A DNA stretch of 64,000 bases from the NCBI RefSeq assembly GCF_028595305.1, contig NZ_JAQQXS010000019.1, positions 1 to 64,000 of the forward strand. The letters run 5' to 3'. The translations under genes and the position numbers were made by a program. Under the pieces are notes generated by a model. That model was given only the letters and a program-made list of their open reading frames with translations, ran no database searches and was not told the origin of the DNA. Of this stretch, positions 46,527-57,300 are shown in pieces; position 1 is the stretch's first letter, and every line of letters begins with the position of its first letter. The DNA is from Roseateles koreensis (GTDB lineage Bacteria > Pseudomonadota > Gammaproteobacteria > Burkholderiales > Burkholderiaceae_C).

Positions 46527-47156
46527 TCAGGCCAGACGGGGCACCGTGTCGACAAAACTTTGCCGTGTGCTCAGCTTCTCAAAATGCCGAGCCAGATGCG
46601 GATTCTCGGAGCGCCAGTCGATATCCGGAAAGCGGAAGTCCAGCCAGCCCAGCGCACAACCCACCGCAATATCAGCCAGGGAAAAGTGATTGCCGGAGCA
46701 CCAGACCTTCTCGCCCAAGCCGTGATTCATTGCCGTCAGGCCGGCCATCACCTTGCCCAGTTGGCGGTCGACCCAGGCCTGGCTGCGTTGGGCTTGCGTG
46801 CGCTCGGGCCAAGTTTGCTCCAGGCGAACCAGCACGCCAGCGTCCAGCACACCGTCGGCCAGCGCTTCCCAGGTGCGCACCTCGGTGCGCTCGCGGCCAC
46901 GTTCAGGAATCAGCTTGCCCACCGGGGACAGAGTGTCCACGTACTCGACGATAACGCGTGAATCAAACACCGCGCCGGCGATGGTGTCTTGCCCTTCCAT
47001 CACCAAGCAAGGCACCTTGCCCAGCGGATTGATCTTGAGGATCGCATCACTGGCCCAGACGTCTTCCAGCAGAAACTGGTAGTCGAGCTTTTTCTCCGCC
47101 ATCACGATGCGCACCTTGCGCACGAAAGGGCTGGTGAGTGAACCCATTAATTTCAT
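46527..47156 (-). CDS. glutathione S-transferase family protein
   Basis: A 209-residue protein with an N-terminal thioredoxin-like domain (MGSLTSPFVRKVRIVMAEKK, then INPLGKVPCLVMEG with the cis-proline VP, and DSRVIVEYVD) and an all-helical C-terminal domain. SPFVRKV has serine at the glutathione-activating position, as in beta/YibF-like GSTs. Divergent from purB over 222 bp. Substrate unknown. Confidence 0.9.
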   Translation of the reverse strand: MKLMGSLTSPFVRKVRIVMAEKKLDYQFLLEDVWASDAILKINPLGKVPCLVMEGQDTIAGAVFDSRVIVEYVDTLSPVGKLIPERGRERTEVRTWEALADGVLDAGVLVRLEQTWPERTQAQRSQAWVDRQLGKVMAGLTAMNHGLGEKVWCSGNHFSLADIAVGCALGWLDFRFPDIDWRSENPHLARHFEKLSTRQSFVDTVPRLA

Positions 47157-47224
47157 ATTGCTTTATTGACATCGTCCCTGTTGAAGCCATTCTAGCGAGG
47201 CACATGTTGCACTTTGATCTGTAC

Positions 47225-47312
47225 ACGGGCCCGTTTGTAGGGCAGGCAACAACAACTGTGAACGGGCCCCACGAATTGCAGCAACTGCAAGATAAGACGC
47301 CAGCGGGCCCGT
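47225..47312. repeat. three spaced GGGCCC palindromes between gst and purB
   Basis: ACGGGCCCGT (47225-47234), ACGGGCCCC (47262-47270) and GCGGGCCCGT (47303-47312), centred 37 and 40 bp apart in a 222-bp divergent region. Spacing near multiples of the helical turn and position just upstream of the purB -10 suggest regulator sites, but no known regulator matches them. Confidence 0.4.
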
Positions 47313-47318
47313 ACCGGC

Positions 47319-48758
<1,440 letters not shown>

Positions 48759-48760
48759 GC

Positions 48761-50140
48761 TCAATCCACGGGCGCCAGGGGCCAGCTCATCTCCAACCGA
48801 GCGCCCCCCCATTGCGAGGAGGCGCCCATGCGGGCCCGTCCGCCATGGGCCTCGGTGACGCGGCGCACGATGGCCAGGCCCAGGCCGAAGCCACGGCTGC
48901 CGCGCTCCTTGTCGCGGTCCAGGCGTTTGAACGGCACGAACACCGCCTCGCGCATCGCCTCGGGGACGCCTTCGCCATCGTCCTCAACGACAAGTTTGAC
49001 CTGATCCCCCTCCACCCAGGCCGAGAGCGCAATGTGATGCTGCGCATGGCGGGCCGCATTGCGCAAGGCGTTGCGCAACGCGTAAGGCAGCAGGCGCGCG
49101 TCGAAGCGAACCGGACGCGTCAGGCGTAAATCGGTGCTGAGCTGCTTGCCCTCCAACAGCGGTGCCAGACTGGCGGCCTCCTGGGCCAGCAGCGCCTGCA
49201 GGTCACCCGGCTCACAGTGCAGTTGCAAGGCCCCCATGTCCAGCCGGGCAATGGTGAGACTGGCGTCGATCAGGGTATCGAGCTCATCCAGATCCCGCTC
49301 GCAGGCTTGCACCGCCAATTCGCGCCGGGCCATATCGTCTTCTTCCACCAAAGCGTCGATGGCGAAGCGCAAACGCGCCAGCGGGGTACGCAATTCATGC
49401 GAGACCGCGCCGGTCAATTCACGCTGGGTCGCCAGCGCGGCGGCCAAGCGCTCCAGCGTGGCACGGGCGCCCGCAGCGATGGGCGCGAACAAGCGACTTT
49501 CCGGCTCGGCAATGGCGAGCTCGAAGCGGCCTTCCGTCATGGCATCCGCCGCCATCTGCAAGCGGCGAATATCGCGCCACACCGGCCGCAAAATCCACGC
49601 GGCCAGGGCAAACACCGCCAAGGCCAAGCTCAAGCCCGCCAATAATTGCATCCACACCTCACGGGGCAGGTTGATGACATTGGGCTGCCCGTCCTCGTCA
49701 TTCAGCGGTCCCAGGCGCAAGATCGGTGCACCGTCTTTCACCGGGCCGGCGGGCGGCAGAGCGGCATAGATGCGGCGGTTGAAGCCCAACACCACCAACT
49801 CGCCACGCGCCAAAGCACGCCGGTCTGCAACGCTCAACTCAGCCCCGGACACCAGCCTGACGGGGTAGGAAAACTTCTCGTCCAGCTGCTGGATGCGGAC
49901 CTGCCGCTCAGCCACCGACAAAGGCGCCAACTCACTCACCAAGATATCGACCGTGCCGCGCATGAAGCGCCGCACATAGTTGTCGGTCACCCCGTTCACG
50001 GCCAAGCCCATCAGGCCCTGGATCAGCCAGACCAGCGCCAGCGCGGCCAGCCCCAGGCCCAAGGCCACCCGCGTCATGGGGGAGTCCGCTTTGCGCCACG
50101 GTGCGGGCTTGGGGCCTTGCGTCTTACCTTGCATCTGCAC
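48761..50140 (-). CDS. OmpR-system sensor histidine kinase (RstB-like)
   Basis: A 459-residue membrane kinase. The first membrane segment (ALGLGLAALALVWLIQGLMG) and a second (LLAGLSLALAVFALAAWIL) flank a periplasmic sensor of about 110 residues; HAMP, then the HisKA box AVSHELRTPLARLRFAI, N-box LRNALRNAARHA, G1 VEDDGEGVP and G2 SRGFGLGLAIV. Size and layout fit RstB. GTG 50140 lies 8 bp after AAGGAGG; ATG 50134 is the alternative. It follows its regulator gene by 53 bp. Confidence 0.88.
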   Translation of the reverse strand: MQMQGKTQGPKPAPWRKADSPMTRVALGLGLAALALVWLIQGLMGLAVNGVTDNYVRRFMRGTVDILVSELAPLSVAERQVRIQQLDEKFSYPVRLVSGAELSVADRRALARGELVVLGFNRRIYAALPPAGPVKDGAPILRLGPLNDEDGQPNVINLPREVWMQLLAGLSLALAVFALAAWILRPVWRDIRRLQMAADAMTEGRFELAIAEPESRLFAPIAAGARATLERLAAALATQRELTGAVSHELRTPLARLRFAIDALVEEDDMARRELAVQACERDLDELDTLIDASLTIARLDMGALQLHCEPGDLQALLAQEAASLAPLLEGKQLSTDLRLTRPVRFDARLLPYALRNALRNAARHAQHHIALSAWVEGDQVKLVVEDDGEGVPEAMREAVFVPFKRLDRDKERGSRGFGLGLAIVRRVTEAHGGRARMGASSQWGGARLEMSWPLAPVD

Positions 50141-50193
50141 GGATGCGTCCTCCTTCATCGGCAGCTGTTGGCGGCCCCAGCCCTTGCACCCCA

Positions 50194-50895
50194 TCAATCG
50201 GGCGCGAACAGATAACCCTGTCCCCGCACGGTCTTGATCCGTTCGGCGGCTTGCGGCTGGTCGCCAATTTTCTTGCGCAAGCGCGAGACGCGCGCGTCGA
50301 TGGCACGGTCCAGCCCGTCGAATTCAATGCCCCGCAGCCCTTGCATGATGTCGTCACGAGACACCGTGCTGCCCGCCCGCTCGGCCAGGAAGATCAGCAG
50401 GTCGTATTCAGCCGTTGTCAGCTCCACAGGTTCGCCATTCACGCGCACATCGCGCGAGGCGCGCTTGATGACCAGCGGCCCGAACACCATCTCGTCGGTG
50501 TCCCCCGACAGCGCGTGCGAACCATCGCGGCGCAGCAGCGCCTTGATGCGTGCCAGCAAAACGCGCGGAGCCACCGGCTTGGTGATGTAGTCATCGGCCC
50601 CACCTTCCAGGCCCAGTACCTGATCGATGTCATCGTCGCGCGCGGTCAGCATCACGATGCGTCCTCTGACATGCGAGCGCGTGTCGCGCAACACGTCAAA
50701 ACCGTCTTTGCCAGGCAAATGCCCGTCCAGCAAGATCACGTCAAAGAATTCGGCAAGCATCAGGCTCTCGCCCATCTGTCCGTTGATGCAATGCGTCACG
50801 TCGTAGCCGGCCTTGCGCAAAGCCTCCACCACCAATTGCGCCAGGCGCTCATCATCTTCAACCAGCAAGATGCGGACCGTGGGTTGCGTCGTCAT
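50194..50895 (-). CDS. OmpR-family response regulator (RstA-like)
   Basis: A 233-residue regulator with receiver domain (LLVEDDERLAQ, phosphoacceptor in VILLDGHLPGKDGFDVL, lysine in DYITKPV) and a C-terminal winged-helix trans_reg_C domain (VELTTAEYDLLIFLAERAGS, LDRAIDARVSRLRKKIG). Note LDG rather than LDL/LDM after the phosphoacceptor. ATG 50895 follows GAGGAGG at 8 bp. It is the first gene of a two-component operon. Target genes unknown. Confidence 0.92.
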   Translation of the reverse strand: MTTQPTVRILLVEDDERLAQLVVEALRKAGYDVTHCINGQMGESLMLAEFFDVILLDGHLPGKDGFDVLRDTRSHVRGRIVMLTARDDDIDQVLGLEGGADDYITKPVAPRVLLARIKALLRRDGSHALSGDTDEMVFGPLVIKRASRDVRVNGEPVELTTAEYDLLIFLAERAGSTVSRDDIMQGLRGIEFDGLDRAIDARVSRLRKKIGDQPQAAERIKTVRGQGYLFAPD

Positions 50896-50967
50896 GGCCT
50901 CAGCCTCCTCATTCAACTCGAACCCTGCCATTCTCAGCCCAGATGGGGGGCGGGTTCGGCCGCTGTT

Positions 50968-51897
50968 TCAAAGCCGATCTTCCCAGGCCAGGGCGGCAAT
51001 CTTCCAGTGTGAACCCTGCTTGACCAACTGGATGGACTTGACCCCTTCGCGGTGCTGAACATGGCCCTGATCGAGCCAGGACTTGCGGCAGCGCAGCCAC
51101 ACATGCGCCACCCGGCCCTGCAACTCCAGCCGCTTGGTACTGACACTTTCCTCGTACTCGCGCCAAGCCCCTTGTGGACCTAGCAATTCGGCCCGCTGCC
51201 GCATGAAGGTGGGCAGATCCAAGCCCGCCAAGTCACCGCGCTCATCCCCAAAATGAATGACTGCCCGCCCCAGCATCCAAAACGGCAGCGCCGTCACATT
51301 GGGCACCCGGCCATCGCGGTTGTCGAAGGCGCGATAAAAGCGCTGCAACATGTCCTTGATCTGGCTCTCATCACTGCGTTCGGTACTTCTACCGCCCCAG
51401 GAGAACATGCGCGTGACGCCGTCATGGCCGTCCAGCAGCAGGTCTTCTTGGTACAAAAACCCAATGCTCAACAGCACATTTTGAGAGGGCGTGTTGTCCA
51501 CCGCCGTGGTGGCATACAACCGCGTCTGGCCCAAAACGTTTTGCGCGTAGGCCATGCAGGCCGCTGCGGCTTCACGGGCGTAGCCTTGCCCCCAATAGCG
51601 GGGTAAAAAAGCGTAGCCGATGTCCGGTGCGGGGAGGTAGTCGCGCTGCAACAGGCCGCACATGCCCAGCAAAACACCGTCGCTGGCCCGCTCAACGGCC
51701 CACAAGCCCAGGCCGCTCGACCAGTAGCCGGCAAACAGCTTTTCTTCCATCCAAGCTCGGGCGGCGGGCAGATCCCGCACGCCAGAGTCACGAATATTCA
51801 CGATCCACGACGGTTCGGTCAGTTGCGCCAGCACATGGGGCGCGTCCTCCGGTACAAACCAACGCAGACGCAGTCGTTCAGTCTTCAATACCAACAT
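50968..51897 (-). CDS. GNAT acetyltransferase fused to an NTF2-like domain
   Basis: A 309-residue protein. Residues 1 to about 165 are a RimJ/RimL-type GNAT acetyltransferase ([36 protein letters not shown] as the acetyl-CoA loop, [19 protein letters not shown]). Residues about 185-309 form a SnoaL/NTF2-like domain ([19 protein letters not shown] to [12 protein letters not shown]). ATG 51897 follows GGGAGG. Divergent from pyrF. The GNAT part probably acetylates an amine, the NTF2 part may bind a ligand; neither substrate is known. Confidence 0.82.
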   Translation of the reverse strand: MLVLKTERLRLRWFVPEDAPHVLAQLTEPSWIVNIRDSGVRDLPAARAWMEEKLFAGYWSSGLGLWAVERASDGVLLGMCGLLQRDYLPAPDIGYAFLPRYWGQGYAREAAAACMAYAQNVLGQTRLYATTAVDNTPSQNVLLSIGFLYQEDLLLDGHDGVTRMFSWGGRSTERSDESQIKDMLQRFYRAFDNRDGRVPNVTALPFWMLGRAVIHFGDERGDLAGLDLPTFMRQRAELLGPQGAWREYEESVSTKRLELQGRVAHVWLRCRKSWLDQGHVQHREGVKSIQLVKQGSHWKIAALAWEDRL

Positions 51898-51971
51898 GCT
51901 TGGTACCTCCCTTTGAAGAAAACCCGGACAATATGGCACCTCCATGCCCGCCTCTATGGCCATCATCGCCC

Positions 51972-52826
51972 ATGAATTTCATCCAGCAGCTGCAAGCCTC
52001 AGAAACCCTCAACGACTCCCTGCTTTGCATCGGCCTGGACCCGGAACCGGCCAGATTCCCGGGGGCATGGCGGGGCGATGCCGGGCGCATTTTTGATTTT
52101 TGCGCCGCCATTGTGGACGCGACCAAAGACTTGGCCATCGCCTTCAAGCCGCAAATTGCCTACTTCGCCGCCCACCGCGCAGAAAGCCAGTTGGAGCAGT
52201 TGATGGCGCACATCAAACGCGTGGCGCCGCACGTCCCGGTGATTCTCGACGCCAAACGGGGCGACATCGGCAGCACCGCCGAGCAATACGCCAAAGAAGC
52301 CTTCGAGCGCTACCAGGCCGACGCTGTAACGCTTTCGCCCTTCATGGGCTTTGACTCCATCGAGCCCTATCTGCGCTACCCGGACAAGGGCGCCATTCTG
52401 CTGTGCCGCACCTCCAACCCCGGCGGCAGCGATTGGCAGAACCAGCGCCTGGCCGATGTACCCGGCACGCCCCGGCTCTATGAGCATCTGGCGCGCCTGG
52501 CGCAAACCGACTGGAACAAAAATGGCCAATTGGGCTTGGTGGTGGGGGCCACCTTCCCCGCTGAAATCGCCCGGGTGCGCGAGTTGGCGCCAACGCTGCC
52601 GCTGTTGATTCCAGGCGTGGGCGCGCAAGGCGGTGACGCCGAAGCCACGGTGAAAGCCGGTTGGCGACGGGCGGCCCCCGAAGCCAACAGTGGGCAAGGC
52701 GGGCCGATCATGGTCAGTTCGTCCCGCGCGGTGCTTTATGCCAGCGCCGGGGACGACTTTGCTGCTGCCGCCCGCCGTGTGGCCATGGACACCCGTGCCC
52801 TGCTGAACCGGGCACGCGCAGCCTGA
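51972..52826 (+). CDS. pyrF: orotidine 5'-phosphate decarboxylase (type 2)
   Basis: A 284-residue enzyme making UMP, the last step of pyrimidine synthesis. The catalytic [15 protein letters not shown] motif gives the Asp-Lys-Asp array. CIGLDPEP near the start and PGVGAQGGD near the phosphate site are present. The length fits the longer type 2 form found in Burkholderiales. ATG 51972 matches the family N-terminus ([10 protein letters not shown]). The gene is 74 bp from the divergent acetyltransferase gene. Confidence 0.96.
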   Translation: MNFIQQLQASETLNDSLLCIGLDPEPARFPGAWRGDAGRIFDFCAAIVDATKDLAIAFKPQIAYFAAHRAESQLEQLMAHIKRVAPHVPVILDAKRGDIGSTAEQYAKEAFERYQADAVTLSPFMGFDSIEPYLRYPDKGAILLCRTSNPGGSDWQNQRLADVPGTPRLYEHLARLAQTDWNKNGQLGLVVGATFPAEIARVRELAPTLPLLIPGVGAQGGDAEATVKAGWRRAAPEANSGQGGPIMVSSSRAVLYASAGDDFAAAARRVAMDTRALLNRARAA

Positions 52827-52903
52827 TCCGGGTGAGTCGCCGTGCGGCGATGAAGGGCGACCGAGGAGCGAGAACTAATGCGCAATTCCATCGGTATCGC
52901 AAG

Positions 52904-52932
52904 CCTGAATCCGAATTACACCGGATTTCAGG
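52904..52932. repeat. inverted repeat in the pyrF-kinase gap
   Basis: CCTGAATCCG (52904-52913) and CGGATTTCAGG (52922-52932) pair with one bulged T. It lies in the 266-bp gap 52827-53092 and could be part of the pyrF 3' end or a kinase-gene operator. No T run follows. Nothing else in the gap is supported. Confidence 0.4.
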
Positions 52933-53092
52933 CGCTGTACGGATGGTCGCCATCGCCCGGCTCATACAAACTTCAGCCTCCCAGGTTCGTCAGCCTGCGC
53001 CCTTTGTGCACGCATGGTGCGGCTCGTTTGATGACCTGACTGCACAACAGCCGCTCAATACCGAGCGATTCATGCGATGAGATGAGGGCGGA

Positions 53093-56000
53093 GTGAGCAA
53101 AGCAGATACGCAGGACGATTTGAGCAGCCTGGTCGGGCAGGAACTGACACTCGCCGACCAACAGTCGCGGCTGGAGCAAGGTGTTCGCTGGCGATCCGTC
53201 AAACTGATTCTGGGCATGGGCGCGCTGCTTCTTGGCGTGGGTGCCATCATTCTGGTGTTGATCCGCGCGCCACAAGAGCCCCTGGGGGGCTGGTTGCCGC
53301 CGTCGCTGGCAGCGTTCCTGGCGATTTGCTGCGCCGGGGCCTACCGGCGCTTGCCACGCCACCTCGGGCAGCCGGCTCTGGTGTGGCTGATGATCGGCGT
53401 GTTGACGCTGGCCATCAGCGTTGCGGTGTCCCGCAGCTTGGGCACGCACTCCATCACGCTGGCCATTCTCTGCCTGGTGCCAGCCTTGACCACCGGCATG
53501 TTGGGGCTGCGCGCGGGCTTGTTGCTGACCGGCATGGCCGCGTTGGCCTTGCTGGGCATGAGTTGGGCGGAGGTGCAGGGGTGGGCCACCAGCCCCATGG
53601 GCAACCAGGATGTTGGCATTCGGGCAGTTGCCCACCTGGTTAATCTGCTAACGGGCTTGCTCACCGGCGTCGGACTGCTGCGCGTGGTTGAGCGCGGCGC
53701 GCGCGAGGCCAATGAGCGTAATGCCCGTTTCCGCGGCCTGCTGAGCATGGCGGCCGACTGGTACTGGGAAATGGACCGCGAATTCCGCTTCACCCACGTG
53801 GCCGAGGACAAACCCGGCCGCTCGGGCCTGGACCTGCAGGCCCGTTTGGGCAAAACGCCCTGGGACATGAGCGAACAAAGTGCCTCCGACGAGGACACCG
53901 ATGCCCACCGGGCCGATCTGGAAACGCACCGCCCCTTCCACGGCCTGGTCATGCGCCGCCGAGGTGTGGACGGCAATATGCGCTACGTCTCCATCAGTGG
54001 CGAGCCCCGCTTTGATGCCCACGGCAATTTTCGGGGGTACTGGGGTGTAGGCCGGGATGTCACCCATGAGGTGCAGGCTGAACAGGCGATTCACGCCACC
54101 GAGACGCGCTACCGGGAGTTGTTCCGCCGCTCGCCTTCACCGCTGGTGCTGCACCGCTGGGGCCGGGTGATCGATGCCAACCCGGCCGCCATGGCGATGT
54201 TCGGCTACACCCAGCGCAGCAGCATGGTGGGGCAAGACCTGTTCTCGCACTACGAACCAGGCGACGATGAGCGAGCCCGCCAAAGCGCTACAAAAATGGA
54301 ATCGATGACGGTGGGCGCCATCCTGCCCATGACGGAATATCGGCTGCGCACGCTCTCCCGCCGGCGCCGGTTGGTCAACGCCACCAGCGTACGGGTGGAG
54401 GCAGAGAATGGTCCGGCCACGCTGAGCTTTTTCATCGACCAGACCGAACAATCCCGCGCCCAGGATGCCTTGCGACGCTCCGAGGCCTTGCTGTCGCACC
54501 TCGTCGCCACCAGCCCCGACGTGATCACGTTGACCGAGTTAAACACTGGCCGATACGCCATGGTCAATAAAACCTTCGAGCGTCTGGTTGGGCGCTCCAT
54601 CGAAGAAGTTTTGGGGCACACGGCGGAAGAACTGAACGTCTGGTACGACCTGAACGACCGCACGCGTGTGGTGGAGACGGTGCGCCAACAGGGGCGGATC
54701 AACGACATGCCGGTGACCTTCCGCAACAATTTGGGCCAACCGATTTCGATGGTGATGTCAGCGGCGCCATTCGAGATGGACGGCGAGCAGTTTCTGGTCA
54801 TCAATGCCCGGGACGTCACCGAAACCGAGCGCTCACGCCTGGTGCATCAAGCCATCCTGGAAAACGCCTCCATCGGCATCGCGCTCACCCGCGATCAGCA
54901 TTTCATCCAAGCCAATCGCTGGGTGGAAACCATGTTTGGCTGGCCCAAGGGCGGCATGGTGGGCCAGCCGGGCCGCATCGTTTGGCCCAGTGATGACGAA
55001 TACGCCGCCATCGGCCAGGAGCTAGGCCCCCGCCTGGTCCAGGGCGAGCAGGTCGAGGTTGAACGGCCCATGCGGCGGCGCGACGGTAGCACCTTCCTGT
55101 GCCGCTTACTGGCCAAGGCCGTGGACCCTCACCACCCGAGTCAGGGCGGCACGATCTGGATCATGGAAGACGTGACGGAGAAACGCCGTGTCGAAGCGGC
55201 CCTGGCCCAGGCCAAGGACGAAGCGCAGGCGGCCAACCGCGCCAAGAGCGCCTTCCTGGCCAATACCAGCCACGAACTGCGCACCCCATTGAACGGCCTG
55301 TTGGGCTTGGCGCGCATGCTGCAAAAACCCGACCTGGAGGCAGGCACCCGGCGCGAATACCTCGATCAAATGCTGGACAGTGCAGAAAGTCTGTCCGGGC
55401 TGATCTCGGACATCCTCGACCTCTCCAAGATCGAGGCCGGCCGCTTGACGCTGGAAGCGGCCCCTTTCGCCCTGCGTGAAATGCTGTCGACCATGCGCAT
55501 GGCCTACCTGACGCTGGCCCACGCGCGTGGACTGGGCTTTGACATCCAGATCGACGCGGCCGTGTCGCCCTGGGTCGTGGGCGACCAGATCCGCATCCGG
55601 CAGATTCTCAGCAACTACCTGAGCAATGCGCTGAAGTTCACACCCACCGGCTCAGTCTCGGTGCGGGTTCTGGCCAAGGAAAACGAGTACGTCCGCTTTG
55701 AAGTTGCCGACACGGGCCCGGGCATCGCCCCGGCCTTGTTCGAGCGCCTGTTCCAGCCCTTCACTCAGGCGGATGAATCCACCACCCGACGCTTTGGCGG
55801 CACCGGCCTGGGCCTGTCCATCTGCCGCGAATTGGCGACCTTGATGGGCGGCGAGGTGGGGCTGGAAAGCCAGGAGGGCCAGGGCTCAACCTTCTGGGCT
55901 GAAGTGCCCTTGCCCGCGGCGGCCACCCCGATCAGCAGCCGCCCCCGGGAGGCGGGCGACAACCGCGACCTGCAGGGCCGGCGCGTGCTGATGGTGGAGG

Positions 56001-56380
56001 ATCACCCCGTCAATATGATGATCGCCGTGGCGCAGTTGCAGCAATGGGGCTTGGAAGTCTCACAGGCCAGCAATGGCAGCCAGGCCGTGGAAGCCATTCA
56101 TGCCGCAGCCAGCATGGGCAAACCGTTTGACGCAGTGCTGATGGATGTGCAAATGCCGGTAATGGGCGGCCACGAAGCCACGCGGGAAGTGCGCAAACGC
56201 TTCAATGCAGAAGAATTGCCCATCATCGCCCTGACCGCCGCCGCCCTGGTGTCCGAGCGCGACGAAGCCTTGTCGGCGGGCATGAACGACTTTCTCACCA
56301 AGCCCATCGACGCCCCCAAGCTGCGCGCCACCCTGGTACGGTTGATCGGTCAGCGAGGCAGCGACACGGCGCCGCGCTGA
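53093..56380 (+). CDS. multi-PAS hybrid histidine kinase
   Basis: A 1095-residue membrane sensor. Residues about 35-200 hold six hydrophobic segments (MASE-like module), followed by four PAS-type domains (about 205-320, 330-440, 455-565, 580-695), the HisKA box with H727 in ANTSHELRTPLNGLLG, an ATPase domain (NYLSNALKFTP, VADTGPGIAP, GGTGLGLSI) and a C-terminal receiver domain (VLMVEDHPVN, phosphoacceptor D1018 in VLMDVQMPVMGG, lysine in FLTKPID). No histidine-phosphotransfer domain is fused and no partner gene adjoins. GTG 53093 follows GGGCGGA. Confidence 0.92.
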   Translation: MSKADTQDDLSSLVGQELTLADQQSRLEQGVRWRSVKLILGMGALLLGVGAIILVLIRAPQEPLGGWLPPSLAAFLAICCAGAYRRLPRHLGQPALVWLMIGVLTLAISVAVSRSLGTHSITLAILCLVPALTTGMLGLRAGLLLTGMAALALLGMSWAEVQGWATSPMGNQDVGIRAVAHLVNLLTGLLTGVGLLRVVERGAREANERNARFRGLLSMAADWYWEMDREFRFTHVAEDKPGRSGLDLQARLGKTPWDMSEQSASDEDTDAHRADLETHRPFHGLVMRRRGVDGNMRYVSISGEPRFDAHGNFRGYWGVGRDVTHEVQAEQAIHATETRYRELFRRSPSPLVLHRWGRVIDANPAAMAMFGYTQRSSMVGQDLFSHYEPGDDERARQSATKMESMTVGAILPMTEYRLRTLSRRRRLVNATSVRVEAENGPATLSFFIDQTEQSRAQDALRRSEALLSHLVATSPDVITLTELNTGRYAMVNKTFERLVGRSIEEVLGHTAEELNVWYDLNDRTRVVETVRQQGRINDMPVTFRNNLGQPISMVMSAAPFEMDGEQFLVINARDVTETERSRLVHQAILENASIGIALTRDQHFIQANRWVETMFGWPKGGMVGQPGRIVWPSDDEYAAIGQELGPRLVQGEQVEVERPMRRRDGSTFLCRLLAKAVDPHHPSQGGTIWIMEDVTEKRRVEAALAQAKDEAQAANRAKSAFLANTSHELRTPLNGLLGLARMLQKPDLEAGTRREYLDQMLDSAESLSGLISDILDLSKIEAGRLTLEAAPFALREMLSTMRMAYLTLAHARGLGFDIQIDAAVSPWVVGDQIRIRQILSNYLSNALKFTPTGSVSVRVLAKENEYVRFEVADTGPGIAPALFERLFQPFTQADESTTRRFGGTGLGLSICRELATLMGGEVGLESQEGQGSTFWAEVPLPAAATPISSRPREAGDNRDLQGRRVLMVEDHPVNMMIAVAQLQQWGLEVSQASNGSQAVEAIHAAASMGKPFDAVLMDVQMPVMGGHEATREVRKRFNAEELPIIALTAAALVSERDEALSAGMNDFLTKPIDAPKLRATLVRLIGQRGSDTAPR

Positions 56381-56550
56381 TGCCGGCGCGGGCCCATTGT
56401 TGGGCGACGACGCAGCGGGCTCAGCGGACTTGAAGGCCAGCACCCCGCCCAAGGCCTGCACCCCACCGTCGCGCAGCCACCCGAACAACAGCTGGTGTGC
56501 ACCGGGGCAGGCACGCCGCCCGGGTGGAGAGCAGGGCCAAACGCGTGCGT

Positions 56551-57279
56551 TCAGTGATCGTGCAAAACATCTTGCCCGTTTGCCGGCAACTGAAAGCCAT
56601 CGGCTTCACTGTGCATCCAGCCATAGCCATTTTTGGCCTCCATGTTGAATCGCCCCAACGGCAGGCTGATGGCACCGATGGTGTAGTGGTCGCTCAGCGT
56701 CTGCGTGAATGAGAACTGCCCCACGTCGCCGCTGTCGTCAGTCAACCGCCCCTGCCAGCGCACGATGTCGCCACGGGCCTCCACGAGATCGATGACCGCC
56801 TGATAGGTGACCCCCAGTTGCGGCACCATCAAGTCAAAACGTTGCTCGGCTTCCCGGGCTTCCAGCACATATGGATCAAATTGAACGAACTGGCGGTTTG
56901 GGATCAAACTTTGACGCGCCGCAGGCCACAGATGGGCCTTGGCCACTTCAGGGTCCGCCAACACCAGCACGGCCGTTTTTTTCGCCCCGGCAGCAAACAG
57001 TTGCGGATCCAGCCGGGACTGCGGCCGCCGTTGCTGGGCCTGATCCAGGCTCAGTGTTGACGCCTTGGCCGTCGTTGGGCTGGCACTGGTTTGCGGTACC
57101 AGTCCCGGAAATGCCTCGGGTTGCGGGGCAGCAAGTGCCGCCGAAGCGGCCGATGCGCCCGGTGCGTTGGTGGGCACGACAGGCGCCGACGCCCGATCGG
57201 CTTGATTAACCCACACCAGGCCACCCAGCAGCACGGCAACACCTCCGGCGAACAAAGTGAGACGGTTCGGTGTTGCCAT
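56551..57279 (-). CDS. membrane-anchored partner protein of the metalloprotease
   Basis: A 242-residue protein with an uncleaved-looking N-terminal membrane segment (LTLFAGGVAVLLGGLVWV), an Ala/Pro-rich linker (residues about 30-75), and a C-terminal domain of about 150 residues. Near the end it reads DIVRWQGRLTDDSGDVGQFS, GAISLPLGRFNMEAKNGYGW and LPANGQDVLHDH, a series of short strands like the pro-domains seen before the catalytic part of reprolysin-type proteases. It lies 21 bp downstream of the protease gene in the same operon. A role as separate pro-domain, chaperone or inhibitor is inference; I cannot name a family. Confidence 0.72.
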   Translation of the reverse strand: MATPNRLTLFAGGVAVLLGGLVWVNQADRASAPVVPTNAPGASAASAALAAPQPEAFPGLVPQTSASPTTAKASTLSLDQAQQRRPQSRLDPQLFAAGAKKTAVLVLADPEVAKAHLWPAARQSLIPNRQFVQFDPYVLEAREAEQRFDLMVPQLGVTYQAVIDLVEARGDIVRWQGRLTDDSGDVGQFSFTQTLSDHYTIGAISLPLGRFNMEAKNGYGWMHSEADGFQLPANGQDVLHDH

Positions 57280-57300
57280 GGCGTCGATCTCCAGGCTGAA

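Noticed and set aside
52661-53080. 139-residue frame across the pyrF 3' end and the gap
   Set aside because: It starts inside pyrF in another frame and has no supporting signal.
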